A stretch of DNA of 64,000 nucleotides, taken from Rhodococcus sp. KRD197 (GTDB taxonomy: Bacteria; Actinomycetota; Actinomycetes; Mycobacteriales; Mycobacteriaceae). The notes beneath the pieces are model-generated. The model searched no databases. It was given only the letters and a program-made list of their open reading frames with translations, and was not told where the DNA came from. Numbering within the stretch: position 1 is the first letter of the stretch; each line of letters begins with the position of its first letter. Position numbers and translations under genes: made by a program. Location: contig NZ_JABFAO010000004.1 in assembly GCF_017168235.1 (NCBI RefSeq), positions 339,595 through 403,594 on the forward strand, written 5' to 3'. Below are positions 33,215 to 42,029 of the stretch, in pieces.

Positions 33215-33652
33215 ATGACGAACGAGATGCTCGGAACTGTGGCCTTCATCCAGGCGACGTGGCACAGCGAGTTGGTCGACCGTGCGCGGCAGGGTTTCGT
33301 GTCCGAGTTCGGCTCCGATGTGGACACGTACGAGGTGCCGGGCGCATTCGAAATCCCGTTGCACGCGCAACGACTCGCGCGGACCGGCCGGTACTCGGCG
33401 ATCGTCGCGGCGGCGCTCGTCGTAGACGGTGGCATCTACCGCCACGAGTTCGTCGAGACCGCCGTCATCGACGGGTTGATGCGCGTGCAACTGGACACCG
33501 ATGTGCCGGTGTTCTCGGTCGTGCTCACCCCGCACCACTTCCATGAGCACGCCGATCACAACGAGTTCTTCGCCAATCATCTTCAGAAGAAGGGTGCCGA
33601 GGCGGCGCGTGCGGTGACGCAGACTCTGGAGTCCCTGAAGAAGATCGGCTGA
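33215..33652 (+). CDS. ribH2: 6,7-dimethyl-8-ribityllumazine synthase, RibH2-like
   Basis: 145 aa. FIQATWHSELVDRARQGF, YEVPGAFEIPLHAQRLARTGRYSAIVAAALVVDGGIYRHEFVETAVIDGLMRVQLDTDVPVFSVVLTPHHFHEH matches lumazine synthase, in the type II form (R-H-E-F-V, P-H-x-F-x-E-H) known from Brucella and Mesorhizobium. It condenses 5-amino-6-ribitylaminouracil with 3,4-dihydroxy-2-butanone phosphate. No other riboflavin gene is nearby, so it is probably a second copy beside a main rib operon elsewhere; that is inference. Note the substrate is shared with FbiC. Confidence 0.85.
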   Translation: MTNEMLGTVAFIQATWHSELVDRARQGFVSEFGSDVDTYEVPGAFEIPLHAQRLARTGRYSAIVAAALVVDGGIYRHEFVETAVIDGLMRVQLDTDVPVFSVVLTPHHFHEHADHNEFFANHLQKKGAEAARAVTQTLESLKKIG

Positions 33653-33665
33653 CCGAACGGCCGGG

Positions 33666-34619
33666 TCAGTCGTTCGCGTGCAATGCGGCGTTGAGTTCGA
33701 CGCCGGTTCCCTTCCACGGCACTACCTCGACGGTGCCCGATACGGAGTTGCGACGGAACAGCAGATTGCTCTTGCCGCTGAGCGTGGCAGCTTTGACGAC
33801 GGTGCCGTCGGGTCCGGTTACCTTGGTGCCCGCGGTGATGTAGAGGCCGGCCTCGAGGACGCAGTCGTCTCCGAGCGAGATGCCGAGGCCCGAGTTGGCG
33901 CCGAGCAGGCAACTCTTGCCGACGGAGATGACGTTCTTGCCGCCGCCGGAGAGCGTGCCCATGATTGATGCGCCGCCGCCCACATCGGAGCCGTCGCCGA
34001 CGACGACGCCTGCCGAGATGCGACCTTCGACCATCGAGTTCCCGAGCGTGCCGGCGTTGAAGTTGACGAAGCCCTCGTGCATGACGGTGGTGCCGCTCGC
34101 GAGATGCGCGCCGAGGCGGACACGGTCGGCGTCGGCGACACGTACACCCGATGGGGCGACGTAATCGACCATCCGGGGGAACTTGTCGATGCTGTAGACG
34201 GTCACCTGTCCGCGGGCCCGCAGGCGTGCGCGTACCTTTTCGAACCCGTCCACTGCGGCTGGTCCGAAGTTTGTCCACACGACGTTGGCGAGGAAGCCGA
34301 ACTGGCCGTCCAGATTGACTCCATGCGGCGCAACCAGGCGGTGCGAGAGAAGGTGCAGGCGCAGGTAGACGTCGTGGGCGTCGAGCGGCTTGTCCTCCAC
34401 GGAGGCGATCGTGGTGCGTACTGCGACGACCTCGACACCGCGGGCGGCGTCGGCGCCGACCAGGTCCGCGAACTCGTCGGGAATGTCGCTGCCCTCGAGG
34501 CGCGTGGTGCCGGCCTCGTCGAACTCCCCGAGCTCCGGGCTCGGGAACCAGGTGTCGAGGACGACTCCGTCGGTGGTGATGTTGGCAATTCCGATTGCAG
34601 ATGCTCCCTGTGCGCTCAC
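33666..34619 (-). CDS. dapD: Tetrahydrodipicolinate N-succinyltransferase DapD
   Basis: 317 aa, the actinobacterial DapD length. Left-handed beta-helix repeats are obvious: [95 protein letters not shown]. It succinylates tetrahydrodipicolinate in the diaminopimelate pathway. Start GTG 34619; TATCCT lies 8 nt upstream on the same strand. Divergent from dapE with 34 bp between start codons, as Rv1201c/Rv1202. Confidence 0.95.
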   Translation of the reverse strand: MSAQGASAIGIANITTDGVVLDTWFPSPELGEFDEAGTTRLEGSDIPDEFADLVGADAARGVEVVAVRTTIASVEDKPLDAHDVYLRLHLLSHRLVAPHGVNLDGQFGFLANVVWTNFGPAAVDGFEKVRARLRARGQVTVYSIDKFPRMVDYVAPSGVRVADADRVRLGAHLASGTTVMHEGFVNFNAGTLGNSMVEGRISAGVVVGDGSDVGGGASIMGTLSGGGKNVISVGKSCLLGANSGLGISLGDDCVLEAGLYITAGTKVTGPDGTVVKAATLSGKSNLLFRRNSVSGTVEVVPWKGTGVELNAALHAND

Positions 34620-34641
34620 AGATATCGAGGATACGGGGCAT

Positions 34642-34653
34642 TACTCTGTTCGG
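34642..34653 (+). promoter_or_regulatory. Putative leaderless -10 for dapE
   Basis: TACTCT (34642-34647), 6 nt, then GTG 34654. The oppositely oriented dapD hexamer TATCCT lies at 34633-34628, so both promoters share the 34-bp gap. Confidence 0.5.
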
Positions 34654-35751
34654 GTGACCTCGTACCCCCCGCTGGATCTGCACGCCGACCCGATCGACCT
34701 GACTGCGGCGTTGGTCGATATTCCGAGCGTGTCGCAGGATGAGTCCGTCATCGCCGATGCCGTCGAGGCCGCACTGCGCGAGCAGACCACGGGATTCGAG
34801 ATCGTCCGCAACGGTAACGCCGTCCTGGCTCGCACGAATCGAGGGTTGCGCAGTCGGGTGATCCTGGCCGGGCACCTCGATACCGTTCCGATCGCCGACA
34901 ACGTGCCGAGTCGTCGTGAACTCGAGAGCGCCGAGGGTGATGTCATCCACGGGTGCGGCACCGTCGACATGAAGTCGGGAGATGCGGTGTTTTTGCATCT
35001 GGCCGCGACAATCGCCGAGCCGGCGCACGATGTGACGTTGGTGTTCTACGACTGCGAGGAAATCGAAGCGACGAAGAACGGGCTCGGTCGGATCGAACGT
35101 GAGCTGCCGCAATGGTTGCAGGCGGACGTCGCGATTCTGGGGGAGCCCACCGGGGGATTCATCGAGGCTGGGTGTCAGGGCACCTTGCGAGTGCGGTTGA
35201 CGGCAGGCGGTACGCGGGCGCACAGTGCGCGGTCGTGGTTGGGCGATAACGCTATTCACAAGTTCGGTGCTGTGCTGAACCGCCTTGCGGGCTATCAGGC
35301 CAGGGACGTCGATATCGACGGCTGCGTCTATCGCGAGGGGCTCCAGGCCGTGCGGATCGCAGGTGGCGTTGCAGGCAATGTTGTTCCCGATGTAGCCGAG
35401 CTGGACGTCAACTTCCGTTTCGCGCCGGATCGGAGCGTCGAGCAGGCTCTCGACCATGTGCGCGAGGTCGTCGACGGTCTCGGTCTGGGCTTCGAAATCA
35501 CCGACGCATCGGCCGGTGCGCTACCGGGACTTCATGCCCCTGCGGCAGCGGCGCTGATCGACGCCGCAGGCGGCAATGTCCGCGCCAAGTACGGATGGAC
35601 CGATGTCTCCCGTTTCTCGGCGCTCGGAATTCCTGCGGTGAACTATGGCCCCGGTGATCCGAACCTCGCCCACAAGCGGGACGAGCGGGTGCCTACGGCG
35701 CAGATCACCGACGTCACCCGCGTCCTTCGGGGCTATCTCACCGCCGGATAG
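34654..35751 (+). CDS. dapE: Succinyl-diaminopimelate desuccinylase DapE
   Basis: 365 aa, M20 metallopeptidase fold. [14 protein letters not shown] (first metal His), [15 protein letters not shown] (bridging Asp), [14 protein letters not shown] (catalytic Glu), [21 protein letters not shown], dimerisation domain with [18 protein letters not shown], and the C-terminal [15 protein letters not shown] (last metal His). It removes succinate to give LL-diaminopimelate. Its TAG stop is the first half of the -10 hexamer for the next gene. Confidence 0.94.
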   Translation: MTSYPPLDLHADPIDLTAALVDIPSVSQDESVIADAVEAALREQTTGFEIVRNGNAVLARTNRGLRSRVILAGHLDTVPIADNVPSRRELESAEGDVIHGCGTVDMKSGDAVFLHLAATIAEPAHDVTLVFYDCEEIEATKNGLGRIERELPQWLQADVAILGEPTGGFIEAGCQGTLRVRLTAGGTRAHSARSWLGDNAIHKFGAVLNRLAGYQARDVDIDGCVYREGLQAVRIAGGVAGNVVPDVAELDVNFRFAPDRSVEQALDHVREVVDGLGLGFEITDASAGALPGLHAPAAAALIDAAGGNVRAKYGWTDVSRFSALGIPAVNYGPGDPNLAHKRDERVPTAQITDVTRVLRGYLTAG

Positions 35752-35760
35752 CCTGTGCGC
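35749..35760 (+). promoter_or_regulatory. Putative leaderless -10 for the first LOG gene, containing the dapE stop
   Basis: TAGCCT (35749-35754), 6 nt, then ATG 35761. TAG is the dapE stop codon. Confidence 0.5.
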
Positions 35761-36522
35761 ATGGACCAGCAGAACGCAGACGCGCTTAGCAACTCCGAGC
35801 GGCGAAAAGGTCCGGTGGTTCTGCGTCGAGGACGCAATACCGAGACTTCGACTTCGGATCAGCGACTACTCGATCGGCGTGGCCCAGGAAACTGGATCCA
35901 CAGCGATCCGTGGCGCGTCATGCGTATCCAAAGTGAGTTCGTCGAGGGGTTCGGCGCTCTGGCCGAGGTCCCCAAGGCGGTTACCGTATTCGGTTCGGCT
36001 CGCACGCCGCAGGACCACGTGGAATACGAGCGGGCACGCAACCTGGGGGCGGCCCTTGCGGAGGCCGGTTTCGCGGTCATCACCGGTGGCGGTCCAGGTG
36101 TCATGGAGGGTGCCAATCGTGGAGCGTGCGACGCGGGCGGCTATTCCATCGGCCTCGGCATCGAGCTGCCGTTCGAGCAGGGGCTCAACGAGTGGGTCGA
36201 CCTGGGCATCGACTTCCGGTATTTCTTCGTCCGCAAGACGATGTTCGTGAAGTATGCGCAGGCATTCGTCTGCCTGCCGGGGGGATTCGGCACCCTGGAC
36301 GAGTTGTTCGAGGCACTCACGTTGGTGCAGACCGGCAAGGTGACGCGTTTTCCCATCGTTCTTCTGGGCACCGATTACTGGTCCGGTCTCATCGAGTGGA
36401 TCAAGAACACCCTCGTGACCGAGGGCAAGGTATCGCACAAAGATCTCGAGTTGATCCATTGCACCGACAGCGTCGACGAGGCCGTCCGCATCGTTGTGGA
36501 AACGACGGGGGAAATTCTGTGA
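35761..36522 (+). CDS. LOG family protein (TIGR00730), long form
   Basis: 253 aa from ATG 35761. A basic N-terminal extension of about 70 residues precedes the Rossmann core: AVTVFGSARTP, GFAVITGGGPGVMEGANRGACDAGG, FFVRKTMFVKYAQAFVCLPGGFGTLDELFEALTLVQTG with the PGGxGT motif. The family contains cytokinin riboside 5'-monophosphate phosphoribohydrolases and nucleotide 5'-phosphate hydrolases. The long form often acts on other nucleotides, so cytokinin activity is not assured. Stop overlaps the second LOG gene by 4 nt (GTGA), so the pair is co-translated. Confidence 0.87.
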   Translation: MDQQNADALSNSERRKGPVVLRRGRNTETSTSDQRLLDRRGPGNWIHSDPWRVMRIQSEFVEGFGALAEVPKAVTVFGSARTPQDHVEYERARNLGAALAEAGFAVITGGGPGVMEGANRGACDAGGYSIGLGIELPFEQGLNEWVDLGIDFRYFFVRKTMFVKYAQAFVCLPGGFGTLDELFEALTLVQTGKVTRFPIVLLGTDYWSGLIEWIKNTLVTEGKVSHKDLELIHCTDSVDEAVRIVVETTGEIL

Positions 36523-37070
36523 GTTGGAGTGTCTGTGTCTATTGCGCGTCCGGGCCGGTGGACGAGCAGTTCATCGAGCTGGCCCGTGAACTCGGCACTG
36601 CGGTCGCGGGCCGTGGTTGGCAGTTGGTGTCCGGCGGCGGCAACGTGTCGATGATGGGCGCCGTCGCCGAGTCGGCCCGCGCCGCGGGCGGCCGGACCGT
36701 CGGGGTCATTCCGAAGGCGCTCGTGCATCGGGAGGTCGCCGACGTCGACGCCGACGAGTTGATCGTCACCGACACCATGCGTGAGCGAAAGAGAATCATG
36801 GAGGACCGCGCCGACGCGTTCATCACGTTGCCGGGCGGTATCGGCACCCTGGAAGAGCTGTTCGAGACGTGGACGGCGGGGTATCTGGGGATGCACGCCA
36901 AACCTGTGGTTCTGCTCGATCCGGTGCACCATTTCGATGGTTTGTTGAACTGGGTCGACGGTCTCGCCTCGACCGGTTTCGTCCAGCAGAGAGCGCTCGA
37001 CACCCTGGTCAGGGTGGACAGCGTGGAAGCGGCGCTCGACGCCTGTTCGCCCCAGGTTACTCTGGAGTAG
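36519..37070 (+). CDS. LOG family cytokinin-riboside-phosphate phosphoribohydrolase, Rv1205-like
   Basis: 183 aa, canonical LOG size. VCVYCASGPVDEQFIELARELG, WQLVSGGGNVSMMGAVAESARAAGG, then the two signature motifs MRERKRIMEDRADAFITLPGGIGTLEELFE (M-x-x-R-K and P-G-G-x-G-T-x-x-E-L). It hydrolyses N6-modified AMP to free cytokinin base plus ribose 5-phosphate; the equivalent gene in M. tuberculosis, Rv1205, does this. Located directly upstream of fadD6 as there. GTG 36519. Confidence 0.9.
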   Translation: MSWSVCVYCASGPVDEQFIELARELGTAVAGRGWQLVSGGGNVSMMGAVAESARAAGGRTVGVIPKALVHREVADVDADELIVTDTMRERKRIMEDRADAFITLPGGIGTLEELFETWTAGYLGMHAKPVVLLDPVHHFDGLLNWVDGLASTGFVQQRALDTLVRVDSVEAALDACSPQVTLE

Positions 37071-37105
37071 GGTAACTAATCTCACATCGCACATAAGGGG
37101 AGCTC

Positions 37106-38881
37106 ATGGCTGTCGATGCCCGTCAGAAAATTGGAGTGGCCGATCTCGCGGTCGCGTTGCCGAAAATGGTGACGGAGTTGCCGAGTCTGCTGAAGGGTCT
37201 TGCTGGTTTCACTCGCAAACCCGATCACAAGGCCTCGATCGGTCAGGTGTTCCAGGACGCGGCAGCAAAGAACGGTAGCCATCCCTTCGTACGTTTCGAA
37301 GGCGTATCGACCTCGTACGCCGATGCCAATGCACTGGTCAACCAGTATGCGAACGTGTTCACCGAACGCGGTGTCCAGCGCGGCGACGTCGTCGGTGTGC
37401 TCAGCAAGAATCGTCCGGAGGCGTTGTTCGCTGCCCTGGCCGCGGTGAAGTTGGGCGCGGTCGCCGGAATGCTCAACTACAACCAGCGTGGCGACGTCCT
37501 CGAGCACAGCCTCGGCATCCTCGATGCCAAGGTTCTGGTGCTCGACGAGAACGCGCGTGAGGCGCTGGATTCGCTCGACTCGGAGCCGAAGGTCGGGTCG
37601 GTGTTGCCGATGAAGGAGCTGGCCGAGCTGGCGAGCAAGGCCGACACCGCCAATCCGTCCGTGACCGCCGAGATCCAGGCCAAGGAGAAGGCGTTCTACA
37701 TCTTCACCTCGGGCACCACCGGCATGCCCAAGGCCAGCTTGATGAGCCACTTCCGCTGGCTCAAGTCGATGTCCGGCCTGGGTAACATGGGCGTTCGCCT
37801 GCGCAGTGACGACGTCATCTACTGCTGCCTACCGCTCTATCACAACAACGCCCTGACGGTGACGCTGTCGTCCGTGCTCGCAGGCGGTGCCACCATGGCC
37901 ATCGGCAAGCAGTTCTCGGTCAGCAGGTTCTGGGACGACATCGCGATCAACAAGGCAACCGCCTTCACCTACATCGGTGAGCTGTGCCGCTACCTGCTGA
38001 CGCAGCCGGAGAAGCCCACCGATCGCGACAACACGGTCAAGCTCGTGGTCGGCAACGGACTTCGTCCAGAGATCTGGGAAGAGTTCACCGAGCGCTTCGG
38101 TATCTCTCGGGTCGCGGAGTTCTACGGCGCCAGCGAGTGCAACATCGCGTTCGTCAACGCGCTCAACGTGAAGAAGACCGCGGGCGTGTGCCCGCTGCCG
38201 TACGCAGTCGTCGAGTACGACGACGAAAGCGGCAAGGCCAAGCGTGGCTCCGACGGCAAGCTGTCGAAGGTCGCCACCGGCGAGGTCGGTCTGCTGCTGT
38301 CCAAGGTCACCGCCCGTGCACCGTTCGACGGGTACTCCGACGACGAGGCCACGGAGAAGAAGCTCGTCCGTGACGGCTTCAAGTCCGGCGATGCCTGGTT
38401 CGATACCGGCGACCTCGTCCTCAAGCAGGGCTGGCTGCACGTCGCATTCGTCGACCGACTCGGCGACACCTTCCGATGGAAGGGTGAGAACGTCGCGACC
38501 ACCCAGGTGGAAGGCGCGCTCGGCGGACACGGTTCCGTCGACGGCGCCGTCGTCTACGGAGTCGACATCGAGGGCACCGACGGCAAGGCCGGTATGGCCG
38601 CGGTGACGCTCCGCGACGGCCATACCTTCGACGGCCAGGCACTCGCCGAACATCTGTACGACAAGCTGCCGACCTACGCGGTCCCGCTGTTCGTCCGCAT
38701 CGTCGAAAGCCTCGAGCAGACCTCGACGTTCAAGAAGCAGAAAGTCGAACTGCGCAAACTCGGATACAGCGACGACTCGAACAGCGAGCTCTATGTGTTG
38801 CGCGGCAAGTCCCATGGTTACGACAAGGCCTACGAGGGATTCGTCGACGAGGTGGCCGCAGGTAAGGCACCACGTCACTGA
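37106..38881 (+). CDS. fadD6: Long-chain acyl-CoA synthetase FadD6 (FATP-type)
   Basis: 591 aa. AMP-binding core FIFTSGTTGMPKASLMSHFRWLKSM, EFYGASECNIAFVN, WFDTGDLVLKQGWLHVAFVDRLGDTFRWKGENVATTQVE, and the end STFKKQKVELRKLGY. The FATP/VLACS-type motifs (DRLGDTFRWKGENV) identify the very-long-chain subfamily of FadD6/FadD17. It activates imported fatty acids. ATG 37106 has AAGGGGAGC upstream; a TAGGGT element at about 37067 may be its own -10. Confidence 0.92.
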   Translation: MAVDARQKIGVADLAVALPKMVTELPSLLKGLAGFTRKPDHKASIGQVFQDAAAKNGSHPFVRFEGVSTSYADANALVNQYANVFTERGVQRGDVVGVLSKNRPEALFAALAAVKLGAVAGMLNYNQRGDVLEHSLGILDAKVLVLDENAREALDSLDSEPKVGSVLPMKELAELASKADTANPSVTAEIQAKEKAFYIFTSGTTGMPKASLMSHFRWLKSMSGLGNMGVRLRSDDVIYCCLPLYHNNALTVTLSSVLAGGATMAIGKQFSVSRFWDDIAINKATAFTYIGELCRYLLTQPEKPTDRDNTVKLVVGNGLRPEIWEEFTERFGISRVAEFYGASECNIAFVNALNVKKTAGVCPLPYAVVEYDDESGKAKRGSDGKLSKVATGEVGLLLSKVTARAPFDGYSDDEATEKKLVRDGFKSGDAWFDTGDLVLKQGWLHVAFVDRLGDTFRWKGENVATTQVEGALGGHGSVDGAVVYGVDIEGTDGKAGMAAVTLRDGHTFDGQALAEHLYDKLPTYAVPLFVRIVESLEQTSTFKKQKVELRKLGYSDDSNSELYVLRGKSHGYDKAYEGFVDEVAAGKAPRH

Positions 38882-38901
38882 CAGCGTGTAACCATGAATG
38901 T

Positions 38902-39762
38902 ATGAGCACCCTCTGCGGTAAGCCGGTGGCCGGCGACCGTGCCCTCGTCATGGCGATCGTCAACCGCACTCCCGACTCGTTCTACGACGGGGGTGTGAAC
39001 TTCACCGACGACGCCGCAATGGCGACGGTTCATCGGGCGGTCGCAGAGGGTGCCGACATGGTCGACATCGGGGGAGTCAAAGCGGGACCGGGTGTGCTCG
39101 TCGACGCGGCGGAGGAGATCCGCCGCGTCGTTCCGTTCGTGGAGGCGATCAGAGTTGCCTACCCGGACCTGCTCATCAGCGTGGACACCTGGCGCAGCGA
39201 AGTCGCTCGCCTCGCGGTCGGGGTGGGCGCCGATCTGATCAACGACACCTGGGCCGGCGCCGATCCCGATCTCGTCGGTGTCGCGGCCGAGGAAGGCGTC
39301 GGAATCGTCTGTTCGCACACCGGTGGCGCAACGCCCAGGACTCGGCCGCATCGAGTTCGGTACACCGATGTCGTCGCCGATGTAGTGGCGGAAGTGACCG
39401 CGGCGGCCGAGAAAGCAGTCGCAGCCGGCGTCCGTACGGACTCGATTCTCATCGATCCGACTCACGATTTCGGCAAAAACACCTATCACGGGCTCGAGTT
39501 GTTGCGTCGCGTGGACGTTCTTGTAAACACCGGGTGGCCAGTGCTCATGGCGCTGAGCAACAAGGACTTTATCGGGGAGACTCTAGGGGTGGAACTGGCC
39601 GACCGGTTGGAGGGAACATTGGCAGCGACAGCATTGGCCGCAGCAGGCGGCGCCCGAATGTTCCGGGTGCACGAGGTGGCGTCGACCAGAAGAGTCGTGG
39701 ACATGGTGGCGGCGATACAGGGGACGAGGTTGCCGAGGCGAACCACAAGGGGGCTCGCATGA
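38902..39762 (+). CDS. folP2: Dihydropteroate synthase homologue FolP2
   Basis: 286 aa TIM barrel. VMAIVNRTPDSFYDGG, ADMVDIGGVKAGPG, ISVDTWRSEVARLAVGVGADLINDTW, ILIDPTHDFGKNTYHGLELLRR. Canonical FolP1 has N-x-T-P-D-S-F-S-D-G and D-x-G-G-E-S-T-R-P; here the second loop is GGVKAGPG, so the substrate loop is altered, as in mycobacterial FolP2 (Rv1207), which lacks clear dihydropteroate synthase activity. Operon: fadD6-folP2-gpgS, the last pair overlapping by 4 nt. Confidence 0.9.
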   Translation: MSTLCGKPVAGDRALVMAIVNRTPDSFYDGGVNFTDDAAMATVHRAVAEGADMVDIGGVKAGPGVLVDAAEEIRRVVPFVEAIRVAYPDLLISVDTWRSEVARLAVGVGADLINDTWAGADPDLVGVAAEEGVGIVCSHTGGATPRTRPHRVRYTDVVADVVAEVTAAAEKAVAAGVRTDSILIDPTHDFGKNTYHGLELLRRVDVLVNTGWPVLMALSNKDFIGETLGVELADRLEGTLAATALAAAGGARMFRVHEVASTRRVVDMVAAIQGTRLPRRTTRGLA

Positions 39763-40691
39763 CACTCGCCGACCGAACATCAGTGATGCAATCCTGGGCG
39801 GATTCGAATCGTTGGGACGAACCGTCGTGGTCGCTCGCGGAACTCGAAGCCGCAAAAGCCGGCCGCACCGTCTCTGTGGTTCTGCCCGCGCTCAACGAAG
39901 AAGAAACCGTCGCGGCCGTGGTGGACACCATCCACCCCCTGTTGGGCGGACTCGTGGACGAGCTCATCGTGCTCGATTCCGGATCCACCGACGCCACTGC
40001 CGAGCGGGCGACGGCCGCCGGCGCACGCGTCATCAGCCGGGAGGAAGCGATCCCGGGTCTCGATCCGGTGGCAGGCAAGGGCGAGGTGCTGTGGCGCGCC
40101 GTCGCGGCCTCGACGGGCGATCTCATCGCCTTCGTCGATTCGGATCTGATCAATCCCGATCCGGCGTTCGTGCCGAAGCTGCTCGGGCCTCTGCTGATGG
40201 GTGACGGCATCCATCTGGTGAAGGGCTATTACCGTCGCCCGCTGCGGACAAGTGGTAGCGAGGACGCCAACGGCGGAGGGCGTGTCACCGAGCTGGTCGC
40301 GCGTCCCATGCTCGCGGCGATGCGACCGGAGTTGACGGGCGTCATCCAGCCGCTCGGAGGGGAGTACGCGGGTACACGAGAGCTCTTGTCCGCAGTTCCT
40401 TTCGCGCCGGGATACGGCGTGGAGATCGGGCTGTTGCTCGACACCTACGACCGGCTCGGGCTCAGCGCTATCGGCCAGGTGAATCTGGGCGTGCGCAAGC
40501 ATCGCAATCGCCCGCTCGTCGAGCTGGGGGCGATGAGCCGTCAGATCGTCGGGACCATGCTCAATCGTTGCGGGATGGTCGACTCGGGCGCCGGGTTGAC
40601 GCAGTTCCGGGTCGACGGCGACTCGTTCGTCTCGTTCTCGACGGAGGTCTCACTCACCGACCGCCCCGCGATAGACAGCTTGCGTATGTGA
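39759..40691 (+). CDS. gpgS: Glucosyl-3-phosphoglycerate synthase GpgS
   Basis: 310 aa, retaining GT81 enzyme. VSVVLPALNEEETVAAVVDTI, ELIVLDSGSTDATAERA, GKGEVLWRAVAASTGDLIAFVDSDLINPDP with the metal-binding D-S-D, QPLGGEYAGTRELL and the C-terminal VNLGVRKHRNRPL. It makes glucosyl-3-phosphoglycerate, first step to methylglucose lipopolysaccharides. Equivalent to Rv1208. ATG 39759 overlaps the folP2 stop (ATGA). Confidence 0.95.
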   Translation: MTLADRTSVMQSWADSNRWDEPSWSLAELEAAKAGRTVSVVLPALNEEETVAAVVDTIHPLLGGLVDELIVLDSGSTDATAERATAAGARVISREEAIPGLDPVAGKGEVLWRAVAASTGDLIAFVDSDLINPDPAFVPKLLGPLLMGDGIHLVKGYYRRPLRTSGSEDANGGGRVTELVARPMLAAMRPELTGVIQPLGGEYAGTRELLSAVPFAPGYGVEIGLLLDTYDRLGLSAIGQVNLGVRKHRNRPLVELGAMSRQIVGTMLNRCGMVDSGAGLTQFRVDGDSFVSFSTEVSLTDRPAIDSLRM

Positions 40692-40720
40692 CGGGCAGGG
40701 CTGCGTGAGATCATCGTGCC

Positions 40721-41068
40721 ATGCTGACGCTTCTGCTGTACGTCATCATCATCGCGGTCATCGCAGCCCTGCTCTTCTTCGTGGCAAGTGCTGTGTTCGG
40801 ACGCGGTGAAGAATTGGCGCCGCTCCCGGACGGCACGACGGCGACGGTACTGCCCGCCGAGGGCGTGACCGGAGACGACGTGAAAATGCTTCGCTTCCAG
40901 CAGAGTCTGCGTGGTTACAACCAGAGCGAGGTCGATTGGGCGCTCGACCGACTGGGTGCCGAAATCGACCTGCTCCGATCACGGCTCGCGGCCGTGGACG
41001 GCCCGGGCAATTTCGAGGAACTGGGCGCGCACGGCAAGCACGGCCGCGCCGAGGAAAGCGACGACTGA
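40721..41068 (+). CDS. Membrane-anchored DivIVA-domain protein, Rv1209-like
   Basis: 115 aa. An N-terminal membrane helix (LLLYVIIIAVIAALLFFVASAVFG) leads to a DivIVA-like motif: VKMLRFQQSLRGYNQSEVDWALDRLGAEIDLLRSRL (F-x-x-x-x-R-G-Y-x-x-x-E-V-D). Such proteins recognise curved or septal membrane; role unknown. Four bp upstream of tagA, same order as Rv1209-Rv1210. Confidence 0.82.
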   Translation: MLTLLLYVIIIAVIAALLFFVASAVFGRGEELAPLPDGTTATVLPAEGVTGDDVKMLRFQQSLRGYNQSEVDWALDRLGAEIDLLRSRLAAVDGPGNFEELGAHGKHGRAEESDD

Positions 41069-41071
41069 GCA

Positions 41072-41680
41072 GTGACAGCTGTTGCGGGCCCGGATGGCAG
41101 GCCCCGCTGCCCGTGGGGTGCCGTCCCGGACGATCTCTACCGCGAGTACCACGACACCGAATGGGGACGGCCCGTCCACGGCAGAGACGCCCTCTACGAG
41201 CGGCTGAGTCTCGAGGCGTTTCAATCGGGGCTCTCGTGGATCACGATTCTCCGTAAGCGGGAGGACTTTCGGGCGGCGTTCGCCGGGTTCGACCCCGAGA
41301 AAGTGGCCCGGTTCGGTGAAGCCGATATCGAGCGCCTCATGAACGACGCCTCGATCGTGCGCAACAGGGCGAAAATCGAAGCCGCGGTCGGGAACGCTCG
41401 CGTCATCGTAGAACTGGATGAACCGGGCCTCGACGCCCTGCTCTGGTCTTTCGCCCCCACGCCCCGTGTGCGCAGGCTGCATGAGACCGCCGAGGTCCCC
41501 GCAATTACCGCGGAATCGACGGCGATGGCGAGAGAGCTCAGGCGTCGGGGGCTGCGCTTCGTCGGGCCCACCACGGCCTACGCGTTGATGCAGGCCACCG
41601 GAATGGTCGACGATCACCTGTCGGGTTGTCTCGTCGAGCCTACGAATACCGACTCCAGTTCCCGGTATGAGCGGCGATAG
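41072..41680 (+). CDS. tagA: DNA-3-methyladenine glycosylase I TagA
   Basis: 202 aa. CPWGAVPDDLYREYHDTEWGRPVHGRDALYERLSLEAFQSGLSWITILRKREDFRAAFAGFDPEKVA contains the zinc Cys and His and the conserved E-x-F-Q-x-G-L-S-W; the end has RFVGPTTAYALMQATGMVDDHLSGC with the second zinc cysteine. It excises 3-methyladenine. Start GTG 41072. Confidence 0.94.
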   Translation: MTAVAGPDGRPRCPWGAVPDDLYREYHDTEWGRPVHGRDALYERLSLEAFQSGLSWITILRKREDFRAAFAGFDPEKVARFGEADIERLMNDASIVRNRAKIEAAVGNARVIVELDEPGLDALLWSFAPTPRVRRLHETAEVPAITAESTAMARELRRRGLRFVGPTTAYALMQATGMVDDHLSGCLVEPTNTDSSSRYERR

Positions 41681-41777
41681 GGAAGAATAGACGGGAGAAC
41701 ATTTCTCGCCGCGGGCGAGAGCATCAAATTTTGCCGACGCGCTCGAGCTGGTGGCGCAGATCTGGAGGGAGCAGAGG

Positions 41778-41945
41778 ATGGCGGCGATGAAGCCCCGGAC
41801 CGGTGACGGTCCCCTCGAAGCAACCAAAGAAGGACGAGGGATCGTCATGAGAGTACCGCTCGAAGGCGGTGGGCGCCTCGTCGTCGAACTCACCCCTGAC
41901 GAGGCGGCTGCCCTCGGTGAAGAGTTGAAGGGCGTCACCGGTTAA
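41778..41945 (+). CDS. DUF3117 protein, Rv1211-like
   Basis: 55 aa, near-invariant across actinobacteria: MAAMKPRTGDGPLEATKEG, then RGIVMRVPLEGGGRLVVELT and PDEAAALGEELKGV. ATG 41778 has GGAGGGA 7 nt upstream; a frame extends back to 41751 but the conserved protein starts here. Function unknown. The transcript ends in a strong terminator 21 bp later. Confidence 0.9.
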   Translation: MAAMKPRTGDGPLEATKEGRGIVMRVPLEGGGRLVVELTPDEAAALGEELKGVTG

Positions 41946-41965
41946 CTGCTTGTTATTCGACGCCG

Positions 41966-41998
41966 AGCCCCGCTTGCCGAACCGGCAGGCGGGGCTTT
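41966..41998 (+). terminator. Intrinsic terminator after the DUF3117 gene
   Basis: A 14-bp stem (41966-41979 with 41983-41996, one G-U pair) and a 3-nt loop AAC, followed by TTT. The most classical terminator in the window. Confidence 0.8.
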
Positions 41999-42029
41999 GT
42001 GATGTGGACAGTCGTGATGTGGTGAGTCG

